Assembly: GCF_945873775.1 (NCBI RefSeq)
Contig: NZ_CAMCEC010000007.1
Span: 51,296-115,295, forward strand
From: an uncultured Treponema sp.
GTDB taxonomy: Bacteria > Spirochaetota > Spirochaetia > Treponematales > Treponemataceae
Direction: 5' to 3'
Length of the DNA stretch: 64,000 bases
The position numbers and the translations under genes were made by a program. The notes under the pieces were generated by a model. That model was not told where the DNA came from, did no database searches, and saw only the letters and a list, made by a program, of their open reading frames with translations. Positions within the stretch are counted from its first letter, which is position 1, and every line of letters starts with the position of its first letter. Shown here one piece after another: positions 39,683 to 47,820 of the stretch.

Positions 39683-40240
39683 TTATATTTTTTCAACTTG
39701 AAGAACATCAACTTCTACAGGAGTTGCTCTTCCAAAAATCTGAACATTAACACGGAGCTTGTTCTTTTCTGTATTTATATCTTCGATAGCACCGCTGAAA
39801 GTTGCAAAAGGACCTTCTGTAATTTTTACAGTTTCGCCAACTTCAAAATTCTGCTTAATGCGAACCAGCTTTTCACCTTTAAGTTCGCCAGCCATCTGAA
39901 GAATATTTTTTGCTTCATCTGTGGAAATTGGACGAGGCTTTTCAGAAGGCTTAACACCAACAAAGCCAGTTACACCCTGAACACGGCGGATTAGAGAGCA
40001 GGTATTCTTCCAGCCAATCTGCGGAAGATCCATTTCAATCATAATGTAGCCAGGAAGAATCAAGTTATTGCGGACGTGTTTTTTTCCATTTGAAATTTCA
40101 ACAACTTCTTCCATTGGAACTTTTACTTGAAAAACAATATTTGAATCAAGTTTCTGCTCTGTGAGCATAGTTGCCAATGTTCTTTGAATTTTCTGTTCGT
40201 AGCCTGAATAAGTCTGAAGAATATACCAGCTTCTTGCCAT
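39683..40240 (-). CDS. nusG: Transcription termination/antitermination factor NusG
   Basis: The 185-residue protein has the NGN domain (WYILQTYSGYEQKIQRTL) and the C-terminal KOW domain (VGETVKITEGPFATFSGAIE). It links RNA polymerase to Rho or to ribosomes. It follows secE by 9 bp. Confidence 0.95.
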   Translation of the reverse strand: MARSWYILQTYSGYEQKIQRTLATMLTEQKLDSNIVFQVKVPMEEVVEISNGKKHVRNNLILPGYIMIEMDLPQIGWKNTCSLIRRVQGVTGFVGVKPSEKPRPISTDEAKNILQMAGELKGEKLVRIKQNFEVGETVKITEGPFATFSGAIEDINTEKNKLRVNVQIFGRATPVEVDVLQVEKI

Positions 40241-40249
40241 TTGATTCCC

Positions 40250-40429
40250 CTAGAATACGAGGCGGAGGCCTTCTGTAAACAACCAGTCAAGAAGACCAAG
40301 AATCAATGCAACAATAATTGTAGAGATGAAAACAACCTTTGTAGAAGAAAGAACGTCGCTACGTGTAGGCCAAGTTACTTTTCTAAGCTCTCCGGCACAT
40401 TCTTTAAAAAACTGAAAAATCTTTTTCAT
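40250..40429 (-). CDS. secE: Protein translocase subunit SecE
   Basis: This 59-residue protein has the amphipathic helix with ELRKVTWPTRSDVL and one C-terminal membrane segment, the minimal SecE form. The ATG at 40429 has CGAGG six bases upstream. The track ATG two codons earlier would abut it. Confidence 0.94.
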   Translation of the reverse strand: MKKIFQFFKECAGELRKVTWPTRSDVLSSTKVVFISTIIVALILGLLDWLFTEGLRLVF

Positions 40430-40454
40430 TTTCATCCTCGTCTTTTGTAATTAA

Positions 40455-40527
40455 CAGGCCAGGCAGGACTCGAACCCGCGACAACCGGTTTTGGAGACCG
40501 GGACTCTACCAACTGAGCTACTGACCT
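40455..40527 (-). tRNA. tRNA-Trp (CCA)
   Basis: The 73-nt cloverleaf has acceptor AGGTCAG/CTGGCCT, anticodon stem CCGGT/ACCGG with loop CTCCAAA (anticodon CCA), T arm GCGGG-TTCGAGT-CCTGC and discriminator G, as expected for tryptophan. CCA is not encoded at the 3' end. Confidence 0.95.
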
Positions 40528-40564
40528 AAAATATATTCAGCCTCCATAAAAGAAGGCATATATT

Positions 40565-40741
40565 TTATTTAGCTTTTGTTTCCTTATGAAGGATTTCTTT
40601 GCGGCAGAACGGGCAGTACTTGTTCTTTTCAAGTTTGCCAGTGATATTCTTGCGGTTTTTGTATGTTGTGTAATTTTTACGTTTGCATTCTGTGCACTGC
40701 AATGCAATGATTTCTACGGCTGACTTTTTCTTGCTTGCCAT
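40565..40741 (-). CDS. rpmG: 50S ribosomal protein L33 (too short for the ORF track)
   Basis: Reading the minus strand gives 58 residues, [20 protein letters not shown] through KETKAK. Two CxxC pairs (CTEC and CPFC) mark the zinc-binding C+ form. It lies between tRNA-Thr and tRNA-Trp in the secE-nusG unit. Confidence 0.94.
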   Translation of the reverse strand: MASKKKSAVEIIALQCTECKRKNYTTYKNRKNITGKLEKNKYCPFCRKEILHKETKAK

Positions 40742-40772
40742 AATATTTGCTCCTCTGTTTTTCTAATCTTAT

Positions 40773-40845
40773 AGCTCCCGAGCGGAATCGGACCGCTGAC
40801 CTCATCGTTACCAACGATGTGCTCTACCGACTGAGCTACAAGAGC
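40773..40845 (-). tRNA. tRNA-Thr (GGT)
   Basis: The 73-nt cloverleaf has acceptor GCTCTTG/CGGGAGC, anticodon stem CATCG/CGATG with loop TTGGTAA (anticodon GGT) and T arm GCGG-TCCGATT-CCGC. It is the first gene after the promoter. CCA is not encoded. Confidence 0.94.
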
Positions 40846-40884
40846 ATAGGGATAATATTCCCCTGAAAAATAGTATGTTTTGGA

Positions 40885-40913
40885 AATATAACTTAATAGA
40901 AAAAATATGTCAA
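40885..40913 (-). promoter_or_regulatory. Promoter of tRNA-Thr-rpmG-tRNA-Trp-secE-nusG, TTGACA-N17-TATATT
   Basis: A perfect TTGACA (40913-40908) and TATATT (40890-40885) are 17 bp apart, 39 bp before the tRNA 5' end. Confidence 0.85.
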
Positions 40914-40981
40914 TAAGAGATTCTTGAATTTGTTGAAATTCAAATAAGATTTTTAGAACAATAGGCTGAATTCTGAAAAAA

Positions 40982-41008
40982 GATTGTCGTATCAAGTACG
41001 ACAATGAC
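40982..41008. repeat. Single unit of the palindromic repeat family
   Basis: GATTGTCGTATCAAGTACGA begins a perfect palindromic unit ending in CAATGAC. It lies between cysE and the tRNA-Thr promoter. Confidence 0.65.
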
Positions 41009-41044
41009 AGTTAAAACTTATTGTCCAGTGATGCAAAAACCCGA

Positions 41045-41908
41045 CTACGAGCGGCATTCCTGCGTAAAGGTTGTATGCGGAGGAACAGACTTTGTAATCC
41101 AAGTATTTCCGCCTATTACGCAGCCTTCTCCAATGACGGTGTTTCCGCCTAGAATCGTGGCATTGGCGTAAATTGTAACGTTGTCTTCTATTGTTGGGTG
41201 GCGTTTTTTGTTCATAAGCTCCTTTTTTACGCTCAAAGCTCCCAGCGTAACGCCTTGGTAAATCTTTACATTGTTGCCGATAATGCAGCTTTCGCCGATT
41301 ACAACACCAGTTCCATGGTCAATAAAAAAACTTTCGCCTATTTTGGCACCCGGATTTATATCAATTCCAGTATGGCTGTGCGCGTACTCGCTCATTATGC
41401 GCGGAATAACAGGAACTCCGTTTTCAGTAAGAAAATGCGCAATCCTATAAACTGAAATCGCTTCAAGGCACGGATACGAAACTATTACTTCCTCACTGGA
41501 CTTTGCAGCCGGATCTCCAGCATTGGCAGCCTGAACATCAAGCCCGATTTTTCTGCGGATTTCTGGAATTTCCTCAATAAGCGCGAGAGAAGCCTTTTCC
41601 GCAAGGTTAAAACAGTGAGAAAGCTCCACTTTGTCGTTCTGGACAACAAAAGAAAGGGCTTTTTTAATTTCGCGGGTAAGCATTGAAACTATGCGGTTCA
41701 CACGCTCGCCTGTAACAAACCTCAATGTAAGCGAATCAATTTCTTCCGCAACCCTGTAGCCTGGAAAAATCAAGCACTGAATGTCCTTTAGAACCGTTAT
41801 GACATTTTCCCTGTTTGGAAACTTCATGGCTTCATCAAGGTTGATTCCTCCGTACTTTTGGTAAGACTCAAGTATTTTTTCTACGGCAGTGTCAATTGTC
41901 GCGCTCAT
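41045..41908 (-). CDS. cysE: Serine O-acetyltransferase
   Basis: This 287-residue protein acetylates serine for cysteine synthesis. After a helical N-terminal half comes a left-handed beta-helix. The catalytic Asp-His pair lies in FFIDHGTGVVIGES and the second histidine in KKRHPTIEDN. The N-terminal half resembles the EpsC-like rather than the E. coli form. The protein ends soon after VPPHTTF without the long feedback tail. GAGG precedes the ATG. The gene stands alone. Confidence 0.85.
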   Translation of the reverse strand: MSATIDTAVEKILESYQKYGGINLDEAMKFPNRENVITVLKDIQCLIFPGYRVAEEIDSLTLRFVTGERVNRIVSMLTREIKKALSFVVQNDKVELSHCFNLAEKASLALIEEIPEIRRKIGLDVQAANAGDPAAKSSEEVIVSYPCLEAISVYRIAHFLTENGVPVIPRIMSEYAHSHTGIDINPGAKIGESFFIDHGTGVVIGESCIIGNNVKIYQGVTLGALSVKKELMNKKRHPTIEDNVTIYANATILGGNTVIGEGCVIGGNTWITKSVPPHTTFTQECRS

Positions 41909-41944
41909 AAGACCTCGCTTTTAATTTTCCGCAAAGCAAACTGG

Positions 41945-42451
41945 CTAGCTCCAGTACTTTTTGCCCCAGTTTTCAAAATTCCATTCATCGGAATATTCAT
42001 TGCATTCATAGTCAATGTAATATAAAAGTCCATTCTGTACAATAAAATTTGTAGGATAATAATCAATATTAAGGTGAAGCGGATAAAGTTTGCGGCACAT
42101 TTCTTCTACTTGGGCGATGTATTCGGGTTTTACAAGATTTTCCTTGGCAAGCTGCTCGATTGTAGAACCGTCAATATATTCCTTTAAAATACGTTCGTTT
42201 TGAACATCATGCGCAATCATAAGCGGAATTCTTATGCCGGCATTTTTCAGCCGCTCGTAATCGTTAAGTTCCGCCATTATCTTGTTGCCAAACTGATAAT
42301 AGCTGCACGGCTCGTGGTGAATCTGCTTGAGAACAAAAAAACTTCCGCCACAAGAAGCAAGATACGAATATCCGCCCTTGCCTTTGCCCAAAAGCTTTTC
42401 AAGTTGATAATCCTTTCCGTTTAATGAAATACACGAATTAAGTTCAAGCAT
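41945..42451 (-). CDS. Small protein-kinase-like fold protein
   Basis: This 168-residue protein looks like a minimal kinase: glycine-rich loop LLGKGKGGYSYL (about 20-31), a lysine in FVLKQI, a catalytic-loop-like LNIDYYPTNFIV with Asp and Asn in the right spacing (about 128-139), and IDYE in place of DFG. The HRD arginine is missing and there is no large C-lobe, so activity is uncertain. It could be a RIO- or lipopolysaccharide-kinase relative. AAGGAGAGAGAG precedes the ATG. Neighbours give no clue. Confidence 0.6.
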   Translation of the reverse strand: MLELNSCISLNGKDYQLEKLLGKGKGGYSYLASCGGSFFVLKQIHHEPCSYYQFGNKIMAELNDYERLKNAGIRIPLMIAHDVQNERILKEYIDGSTIEQLAKENLVKPEYIAQVEEMCRKLYPLHLNIDYYPTNFIVQNGLLYYIDYECNEYSDEWNFENWGKKYWS

Positions 42452-42550
42452 AAAGTCTCTCTCTCCTTTTGGTTCTATTTTAGGTTTTGTAATTAGCCCA
42501 GAATACCGAGTTTTGTGTTTATTGCCATTATCGAGCTCAACTGTATAATC

Positions 42551-43930
42551 CTAGTTCTTCGCTGTACGCACAACACGGAAACCATAATTGTCGTAGCCTA
42601 AATCTGGGCGCAAACTATTCCGCTTATAAACAGAACAGGAGTCCGCACCAATGACATAACAACCACTACGACTCACGCGGTTAGAACCCGACAATGCACC
42701 AGTAGAAGATGTACTGCCTGATATGCTACTGTTCCAATCCCAGCACCATTCATATACATTGCCGCTCATGTCGTATAGCCCCAACTCGTTTGCTTGTTTT
42801 GTCTTTACTTCATGAGTTCCTTTGGTGCCTGCTTCTGCTGAATTATCCGTGTACCAAGCAACGTCATCAATTGTATCACTTCCTGCATAAATATACTGTG
42901 TGCCGCTTAGTCCGTTTCCGCCGCGTGCCGCATATTCCCATTCAACTTCTGTAGGTAGTCGGTAACCGTTTGCACCAAAGTTACATGTTGCAGCATCCCA
43001 AGTAACATTATTGCCTGAGCTTGAACTTGGCACATTTCCCCACTCATCAGAATTTGTAGAACCGTTTATCGAATAACAAGGCGTAAGTCCTTCTTCTATT
43101 GAACGCTTGTTGCAGTAAACAATTGCGTTATACCAGATTATTCTGCCAATCGGATTGTTATCCGAAGTTCCAATTGCAGTTGCCAAACTACTTGGAAGAC
43201 TTCCTATTACAGTCTCGTATTCTCCCCGCGTAACTTCATGGTCGCAAATATAAAAATTGCTTATAGTTACAGCTCTTCCATCAATAAATACTTCGCTATT
43301 TGGAGCTGCTTCTGTTATTGTTGCGCCTTCTACAAACACAAAGCCGTCTGTAGACCACTTTGCATAAAGTGTAACATCGTTTTTTTCAAATACATTAATA
43401 GAAGCATTATTGTAAACTGGGTCGCTGTCTATGCTGGTCGCCCAGCCTTGAAATGTAGAGCCGTCTTTTGTAAATAAATTTTCTGAAAGGGATTGGGAAG
43501 TTCCGTAAGTAAAAATTTGAGAAGACATTGTTCCAGTTCCGCCGTTCGAATCAAAAGTTACAGTAAATTTATCATGAAGCGTTACAGTGCAAGGAGAAGT
43601 TTCTCCAGCAACAACTGTTACTTCTGAATCTCCAAGGCCAGACAAAACATTATTTTTATAAGCCTTGACTTCAACCGTGTAAGTTTCTGGGCTGACTTCT
43701 AAAAACTCCAGTACCCCCCCCGAAGAACCGGTTTCACTCTGAATAACATCTTCATTTAACAAAAGTTCTACTATATAAATATCAGCTTTTGTACTGGAAC
43801 TAATTTCACGTCCGCCGCCCGGCAAGGCAACACGAATTGAGCCGCCCTTTTCAGAGCCGCCGCTCACGTTCACGCAGGACGCAGCCACAAATAAAAACGC
43901 AAATAAAGCCGGAACAATAAATTTCTTCAT
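42551..43930 (-). CDS. Lipoprotein with InlB-type repeat and formylglycine-enzyme (C-type lectin) domain
   Basis: The 459-residue protein starts with a spirochaetal lipoprotein signal (MKKFIVPALFAFLFVAASC). Residues 30-125 are an immunoglobulin-like stretch, 125-195 an InlB/Flg_new repeat (VTFDSNGG to LYAKW), and 200-459 a formylglycine-generating-enzyme-type domain (GYRLPTEVEWEYAARGG, MSGNVYEWCWDW, YGFRVVR). The catalytic role is unlikely in a surface lipoprotein. The track start reads back through an upstream repeat. The ATG at 43930 has GGAGG upstream. A run of eight G lies in codons 70-72 and the C-terminal 45 residues look like a hypervariable region. Confidence 0.85.
   Translation of the reverse strand: MKKFIVPALFAFLFVAASCVNVSGGSEKGGSIRVALPGGGREISSSTKADIYIVELLLNEDVIQSETGSSGGVLEFLEVSPETYTVEVKAYKNNVLSGLGDSEVTVVAGETSPCTVTLHDKFTVTFDSNGGTGTMSSQIFTYGTSQSLSENLFTKDGSTFQGWATSIDSDPVYNNASINVFEKNDVTLYAKWSTDGFVFVEGATITEAAPNSEVFIDGRAVTISNFYICDHEVTRGEYETVIGSLPSSLATAIGTSDNNPIGRIIWYNAIVYCNKRSIEEGLTPCYSINGSTNSDEWGNVPSSSSGNNVTWDAATCNFGANGYRLPTEVEWEYAARGGNGLSGTQYIYAGSDTIDDVAWYTDNSAEAGTKGTHEVKTKQANELGLYDMSGNVYEWCWDWNSSISGSTSSTGALSGSNRVSRSGCYVIGADSCSVYKRNSLRPDLGYDNYGFRVVRTAKN
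43714..43721 (-). repeat. Poly-G tract (G8) inside the lipoprotein gene
   Basis: Eight C on the plus strand read as eight G on the coding strand, within Ser-Gly-Gly-Val at residues 69-72. Gain or loss of one base would truncate the protein soon after the signal region. Confidence 0.8.
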
Positions 43931-43963
43931 AAAAGACCTCCAATCAAAATGTATACGTTTAAA

Positions 43964-44099
43964 GATTGTCGGATTGAATCCGACAATGACAAAGGCACGG
44001 GACTGATAAAACAAATCCAGCAATGACAATTTTCCTAACATTTTCATGCCATTATCAAACTTGGATTTTTCTGTCATTCCCGCGCTTGACGCGGGAATC
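43964..44099. repeat. Palindromic repeat units upstream of the lipoprotein gene
   Basis: GATTGTCGGATTGAATCCGA followed by CAATGAC (43964-43990) and the oppositely oriented GTCATTCCCGCGCTTGACGC ending GGGAATC (44073-44099) are units of the family. They are responsible for the false N-terminal extension of the lipoprotein ORF in the track. Confidence 0.65.
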
Positions 44100-44470
44100 T
44101 CTGTTATAACCAACTTTCCTAGAATCTAAATTAAATTATACTGAATAAATTTCAAAAAACAACTTTTTGGCGAAAATTTATTGAGAATTTTTGTTTTGTT
44201 GACTTAGTGAAGTTAGCTTAAAACATGGGAATTTTCCTTAAGTAAATACGTTATTTTTCATTGAAAAATAGACTATTTGCTTAGCAACAAATTCGTGCGG
44301 TTTGTCATGATTTAGGGCGGACTGCATGAATAACAAACCGAGACTTCTTTTACAAAAAAACAAAAAATTATTTAAAGCTCCTTGTCATGTGCCATGACTT
44401 GTAAAACTATTCTAAAAAGTAACGAAAATTATTATTTCAAACTGATTGTTTTCAAACAGTAGAAAATTTA

Positions 44471-44479
44471 CCCCCCCCC
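44471..44479. repeat. Poly-C/poly-G tract (9 bp)
   Basis: Nine C on the plus strand lie 11 bp upstream of a candidate rightward -35 box. On the minus strand the same tract is G9, followed 14 bp later by TTGAAA and an AT-rich box. Confidence 0.8.
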
Positions 44480-44490
44480 TGTCATAAAAT

Positions 44491-44519
44491 TTGTATAAAT
44501 GACAAGGGTTTTCTATTAT
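44491..44519 (+). promoter_or_regulatory. Candidate promoter after the C9 tract, TTGTAT-N17-TATTAT
   Basis: TTGTAT and TATTAT are exactly 17 bp apart. The nearest rightward gene, the minD-like ATPase, is 255 bp further on and has its own start-proximal promoter, so the target is uncertain. Confidence 0.4.
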
Positions 44520-44739
44520 CTATCTATTCAATTTTTAGCGTTTAAGTCCGGCGACAGTCTGCATGAACAGTCACCAAGCACATAAAATTCTTTAACACTA
44601 CGCAAATACAGGACGTTTCTTTTCCTTGCTTCAACATTCCGTCCGAATGCTCTTCATTCCATTGTCCTTCTTCGTCAAGCACAGGATTTTCAAATGCCCT
44701 GCACAACAGGATTTACCTTGTCTATTTTAAAACTCTGTC

Positions 44740-44768
44740 TTTAAAATCAAAGCATTCTATGATACAAT
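44740..44768 (+). promoter_or_regulatory. minD-like gene promoter at the start codon, TTTAAA-N17-TACAAT
   Basis: TACAAT ends 6 nt before the ATG at 44775, with TTTAAA 17 bp upstream of it. There is no Shine-Dalgarno sequence, so a leaderless transcript is predicted. Confidence 0.5.
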
Positions 44769-44774
44769 TGCATT

Positions 44775-45926
44775 ATGCAGATTATTCCAGTAGCGAGCGG
44801 CAAAGGCGGCGTTGGAAAAAGCCTTTTAAGCGCAAACCTTGCAATTGCCCTAGGTCAGGCAGGCAAAAAAGTTCTTCTCATTGACTTGGATTTGGGAGCT
44901 TCGAACCTTCATCTTGTAATAGGCCATCCTAATCCAAAAGCAGGAATCGGCACATTTCTTACAGGTGAAAGCAAGTTTGAAGACATAATTTGCCCGACAG
45001 ACTACGACAATGTAAGTTTTATTGCAGGCGACTCTGAAATTCCGGGGCTTACTTCTCTCAAAGTCAGCCAGAAAAACGAGCTTATAAAAAGTTTCAATAA
45101 ACAGGAATTTAAATTCGACTATCTTATTCTGGACTTGGGAGCGGGAACTCATCTTACAATTCTTGATATGTTCCTTCTTTCTCCGCAGGGAATTGTTGTT
45201 ACAGCTCCGACCGTTACCGCCACACTGAACGGCTATCTTTTCCTTAAGAATGTAATGTTCCGCATGATGTACAACACTTTCAAAAAAGGAAGCGCAGGCT
45301 ACAAATATCTTGAATCCCTAAAAAAAGATTCACTTTCGCTCCAGAGGCTTTATATTCCAAAACTTGTTGAAATTCTTGAAAAAGAAGATCCAGAAGAAAC
45401 TGCATTGTTCAAAAAGCGCATAAATGAATTCCATCCACGGCTCGTTCTTAATATGATAGACGACCCAAAGGATGCAGACAGAGCGCAAAGAATCCGACGT
45501 TCATGCCAGCAGTATCTGGATTTGGACTTGGATCATCTTGGCGTAATTTACCGCGACACTTTGCAGGACAAAGCTCTTTCTTCAAGGCTGCCGGTCATTG
45601 TCTACAAGCCGCAGTCAATTATAGGCCAGGCAATCTACAGAATCGCGGAAAAAATAATTCAGTCTGAAACTTTAAAGTTCGACGACAGCTACGACATAAC
45701 TCAGGCTTCGGACACTTCATTTGAAATTGCCACGGAAGAAGCAAACGATGACTTTGGACAAAAAATGGCTTACATAGAAGAACTTGCTGGAACTGGCGCG
45801 CTTACTGCCGGGGAACTTGCGGAAACTTTAAAGCAACAGCAATACGAGCTTACAAGGCTAAAAAACGAAAACAATCTATTAAAGAAAAAACTTCTGGAAG
45901 CAGCGGCAAAAGGCTTCAAGGTGTAA
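44775..45926 (+). CDS. MinD/ParA/FlhG-family ATPase
   Basis: This 383-residue P-loop ATPase has the deviant Walker A GKGGVGKS (residues 9-16), LLIDLDLGASNLH (switch I region) and FDYLILDLGAGTH (switch II, with the usual Asp-Gly replaced). Residues 330-375 form a heptad-like coiled coil. Family members position flagella, division sites or chromosomes. The FlhG/MinD subgroup is suggested by similarity only. It is 6 bp upstream of lgt and likely begins a three-gene unit. Confidence 0.8.
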   Translation: MQIIPVASGKGGVGKSLLSANLAIALGQAGKKVLLIDLDLGASNLHLVIGHPNPKAGIGTFLTGESKFEDIICPTDYDNVSFIAGDSEIPGLTSLKVSQKNELIKSFNKQEFKFDYLILDLGAGTHLTILDMFLLSPQGIVVTAPTVTATLNGYLFLKNVMFRMMYNTFKKGSAGYKYLESLKKDSLSLQRLYIPKLVEILEKEDPEETALFKKRINEFHPRLVLNMIDDPKDADRAQRIRRSCQQYLDLDLDHLGVIYRDTLQDKALSSRLPVIVYKPQSIIGQAIYRIAEKIIQSETLKFDDSYDITQASDTSFEIATEEANDDFGQKMAYIEELAGTGALTAGELAETLKQQQYELTRLKNENNLLKKKLLEAAAKGFKV

Positions 45927-45932
45927 AACAAA

Positions 45933-46934
45933 ATGCTAAATTCTCTTTTATATATAAAATATCCGTCTTGGATTCACCCGGAGCTTTTTCCCGGAGTTCC
46001 ACTTTTGGGGCTTGTGCGCTGGTACGGTCTTATGTACATAATTGCCTTTGGAACAGCTTTTTATATTCTGCGGAAAATTCAGCGTGAAGGCGCATTGGAC
46101 ACGCCGGATTCAAAGACAACAGAAGACGACATTTTTAGCTTTATTGCATTCGGAATCATTTTTCTTTTGGCAGGCGCGCGGATTTTTTCAACGCTCGTAT
46201 ACGACACTTCAGGGCTTTACTGGAAAAAGCCTTGGCTGATTTTTTGGCCGTTCGACACAGTTACAAAAAGATTCACTGGGCTTGCGGGAATGTCCTACCA
46301 CGGCGGATTTCTTGGCGGACTTATAGGAATGCTAATCTGGTGCAAAAAACATAAAAAGCCTGCTTTAAAATGGATTGACGCAATGGCAGTTGCAATTCCG
46401 CTTGGCTACACTTTCGGGCGAATCGGAAACTTTATGAACGGCGAGCTTTACGGCAGAATAACAAAAGCTCCTTGGGGAATTGTTTTTCCACGTGCAGAAA
46501 CTTTTTCTTCAAGTTTGGACTGGGTAAAGGAATTCGCTTCTTCAATAGGAATGTCTCTTGACGGAACAAGGCTTGTAAATCTTCCGCGGCATCCAAGCCA
46601 GCTTTACGAGGCGCTTTTTGAAGGACTTTTGCTTTTTGTTCTTATCTGGTGCTTGCGGAAGAAAAAACCGTTCGACGGATTCCTTACAGCCTGCTACACA
46701 ATTGGCTACGGATTTGTGAGATTTTTTATAGAATATTTCCGCGAGCCTGACGCAGACATTGGCTACAGAATTTCCGCAACAAAAGACGCTGCAATTTATA
46801 CAAACACTTCTCTATTAAATCTTAGCACAGGACAAATTTTCTGCCTTATGATGATTGCAGGCGGAACACTCATGATTTTTATCCTTGCAATGCTGAACAA
46901 AAAAAATGACGGAAATAGAAAAGCACTACAATAA
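45933..46934 (+). CDS. lgt: Prolipoprotein diacylglyceryl transferase
   Basis: The 333-residue inner-membrane enzyme attaches diacylglycerol to the lipobox cysteine of prolipoproteins. The motifs MSYHGGFLGGLIG and GRIGNFMNGELYG (the Lgt signature) are intact, and seven hydrophobic segments are visible. Its product would modify the lipoproteins encoded in this window. The next gene starts 29 bp before its stop. Confidence 0.95.
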   Translation: MLNSLLYIKYPSWIHPELFPGVPLLGLVRWYGLMYIIAFGTAFYILRKIQREGALDTPDSKTTEDDIFSFIAFGIIFLLAGARIFSTLVYDTSGLYWKKPWLIFWPFDTVTKRFTGLAGMSYHGGFLGGLIGMLIWCKKHKKPALKWIDAMAVAIPLGYTFGRIGNFMNGELYGRITKAPWGIVFPRAETFSSSLDWVKEFASSIGMSLDGTRLVNLPRHPSQLYEALFEGLLLFVLIWCLRKKKPFDGFLTACYTIGYGFVRFFIEYFREPDADIGYRISATKDAAIYTNTSLLNLSTGQIFCLMMIAGGTLMIFILAMLNKKNDGNRKALQ

Positions 46935-47682
46935 ACACAAAGAAGAAAACAGGCTTTTGACACGGCACGGAAAAGTTGAATTCACTGTCGCAATGAAATA
47001 CATCCACGATTTTCTTCCTGCGCAAAACAAGCAGTTTTTTAAGATTGCAGATATTGGAGCCGGAACAGGAAGATATTCAGTTGCGCTTGCAAAAGAAGGC
47101 TTTGATGTTACAGCGGTGGAGCTTGTAAAGCACAATCTTGAAATACTTGAATCTAAACATGAGCGCGTAAAGTGCTGGCCGGGAAATGCGCTTGACCTTA
47201 GCTTTTTACCAGATGAAACTTTTGACGCGACAATTCTTTTTGGGCCGCTTTATCATCTTCATAAGGAAGAAGAAAAACTTACGGCTCTAAAGGAAGCGCG
47301 CAGAATAACAAAAAAAGGCGGAATAATTTTTGCCGCATATCTTTTAAATGAATACAGCATCCTTTCATATTGCTTTTCTCAAAACAGAATTCTTGAGCTT
47401 ATAAAAAGCGGAAATGTTTCTAAAGATTTTCACATCGTGCCAAAAGAAAACGAACTTTACGATTATGTACGCCTAGAAGATATTGACCGGCTGAATAATT
47501 TAAGCGGACTAAAGCGGATAAAAGTATTTTCTCCAGACGGACCTGCAGATTTTATGCGCAAAGAGCTGAACGCAATGTCAGAAGAAACTTTTGAAAAATT
47601 CATTGAATACCAGATTTGCAATGCGGAACGCCCAGAGCTTTTAGGCGCAGGCTCCCACATTGTAGATATTTTGGAAAATTGA
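46906..47682 (+). CDS. SAM-dependent methyltransferase, class I
   Basis: The 258-residue protein has motif I IADIGAGTGRYSVAL (about residues 48-62), the acidic end of strand 2 in VTAVELVKHNL and the post-motif segment DATILFGPLYHL. The substrate is unknown. The first 29 bp overlap lgt, so it is translated by coupling. Confidence 0.8.
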   Translation: MTEIEKHYNKHKEENRLLTRHGKVEFTVAMKYIHDFLPAQNKQFFKIADIGAGTGRYSVALAKEGFDVTAVELVKHNLEILESKHERVKCWPGNALDLSFLPDETFDATILFGPLYHLHKEEEKLTALKEARRITKKGGIIFAAYLLNEYSILSYCFSQNRILELIKSGNVSKDFHIVPKENELYDYVRLEDIDRLNNLSGLKRIKVFSPDGPADFMRKELNAMSEETFEKFIEYQICNAERPELLGAGSHIVDILEN

Positions 47683-47700
47683 AAACAGATTTAGCAGGAA

Positions 47701-47797
47701 ATTATCCAGTCAAGCTGGATAATGACATAACATAATTCCTGTGCAGTACGCTGCAAGGCAAACATTAACACAGGAATCTAACAGGGATAATGACACC
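47701..47797. repeat. Palindromic repeat units after the methyltransferase gene
   Basis: ATTATCCAGTCAAGCTGGAT followed by AATGAC (47701-47726) is a complete unit. A decayed second element, ATTCCTGTG ... CACAGGAATC plus GATAATGAC, ends at 47795. They fill the space between convergent genes. Confidence 0.6.
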
Positions 47798-47820
47798 CGC
47801 TACGAAGATAGCAAAAAATA

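Larger units (their letters stand above)
43931..44774. other. Gene-free region between the lipoprotein and minD-like genes
   Basis: This 844-bp stretch holds palindromic repeat units (43964-43990 and 44073-44099, plus a partial one near 44025), a CGGTTTGT/ACAAACCG inverted repeat (about 44297-44338), a nine-base C tract with a candidate promoter after it, and the start-proximal minD promoter. I see no convincing gene. Confidence 0.6.

Noticed and set aside
43931-44113. N-terminal extension of the lipoprotein ORF in the track
   Set aside because: The extra 61 residues are translated from the palindromic repeat units. A clear GGAGG and lipoprotein signal start at 43930.
42551-44774. A complete diversity-generating retroelement
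   Set aside because: Only a candidate variable region is visible. No reverse transcriptase, template repeat or accessory gene is in the window.
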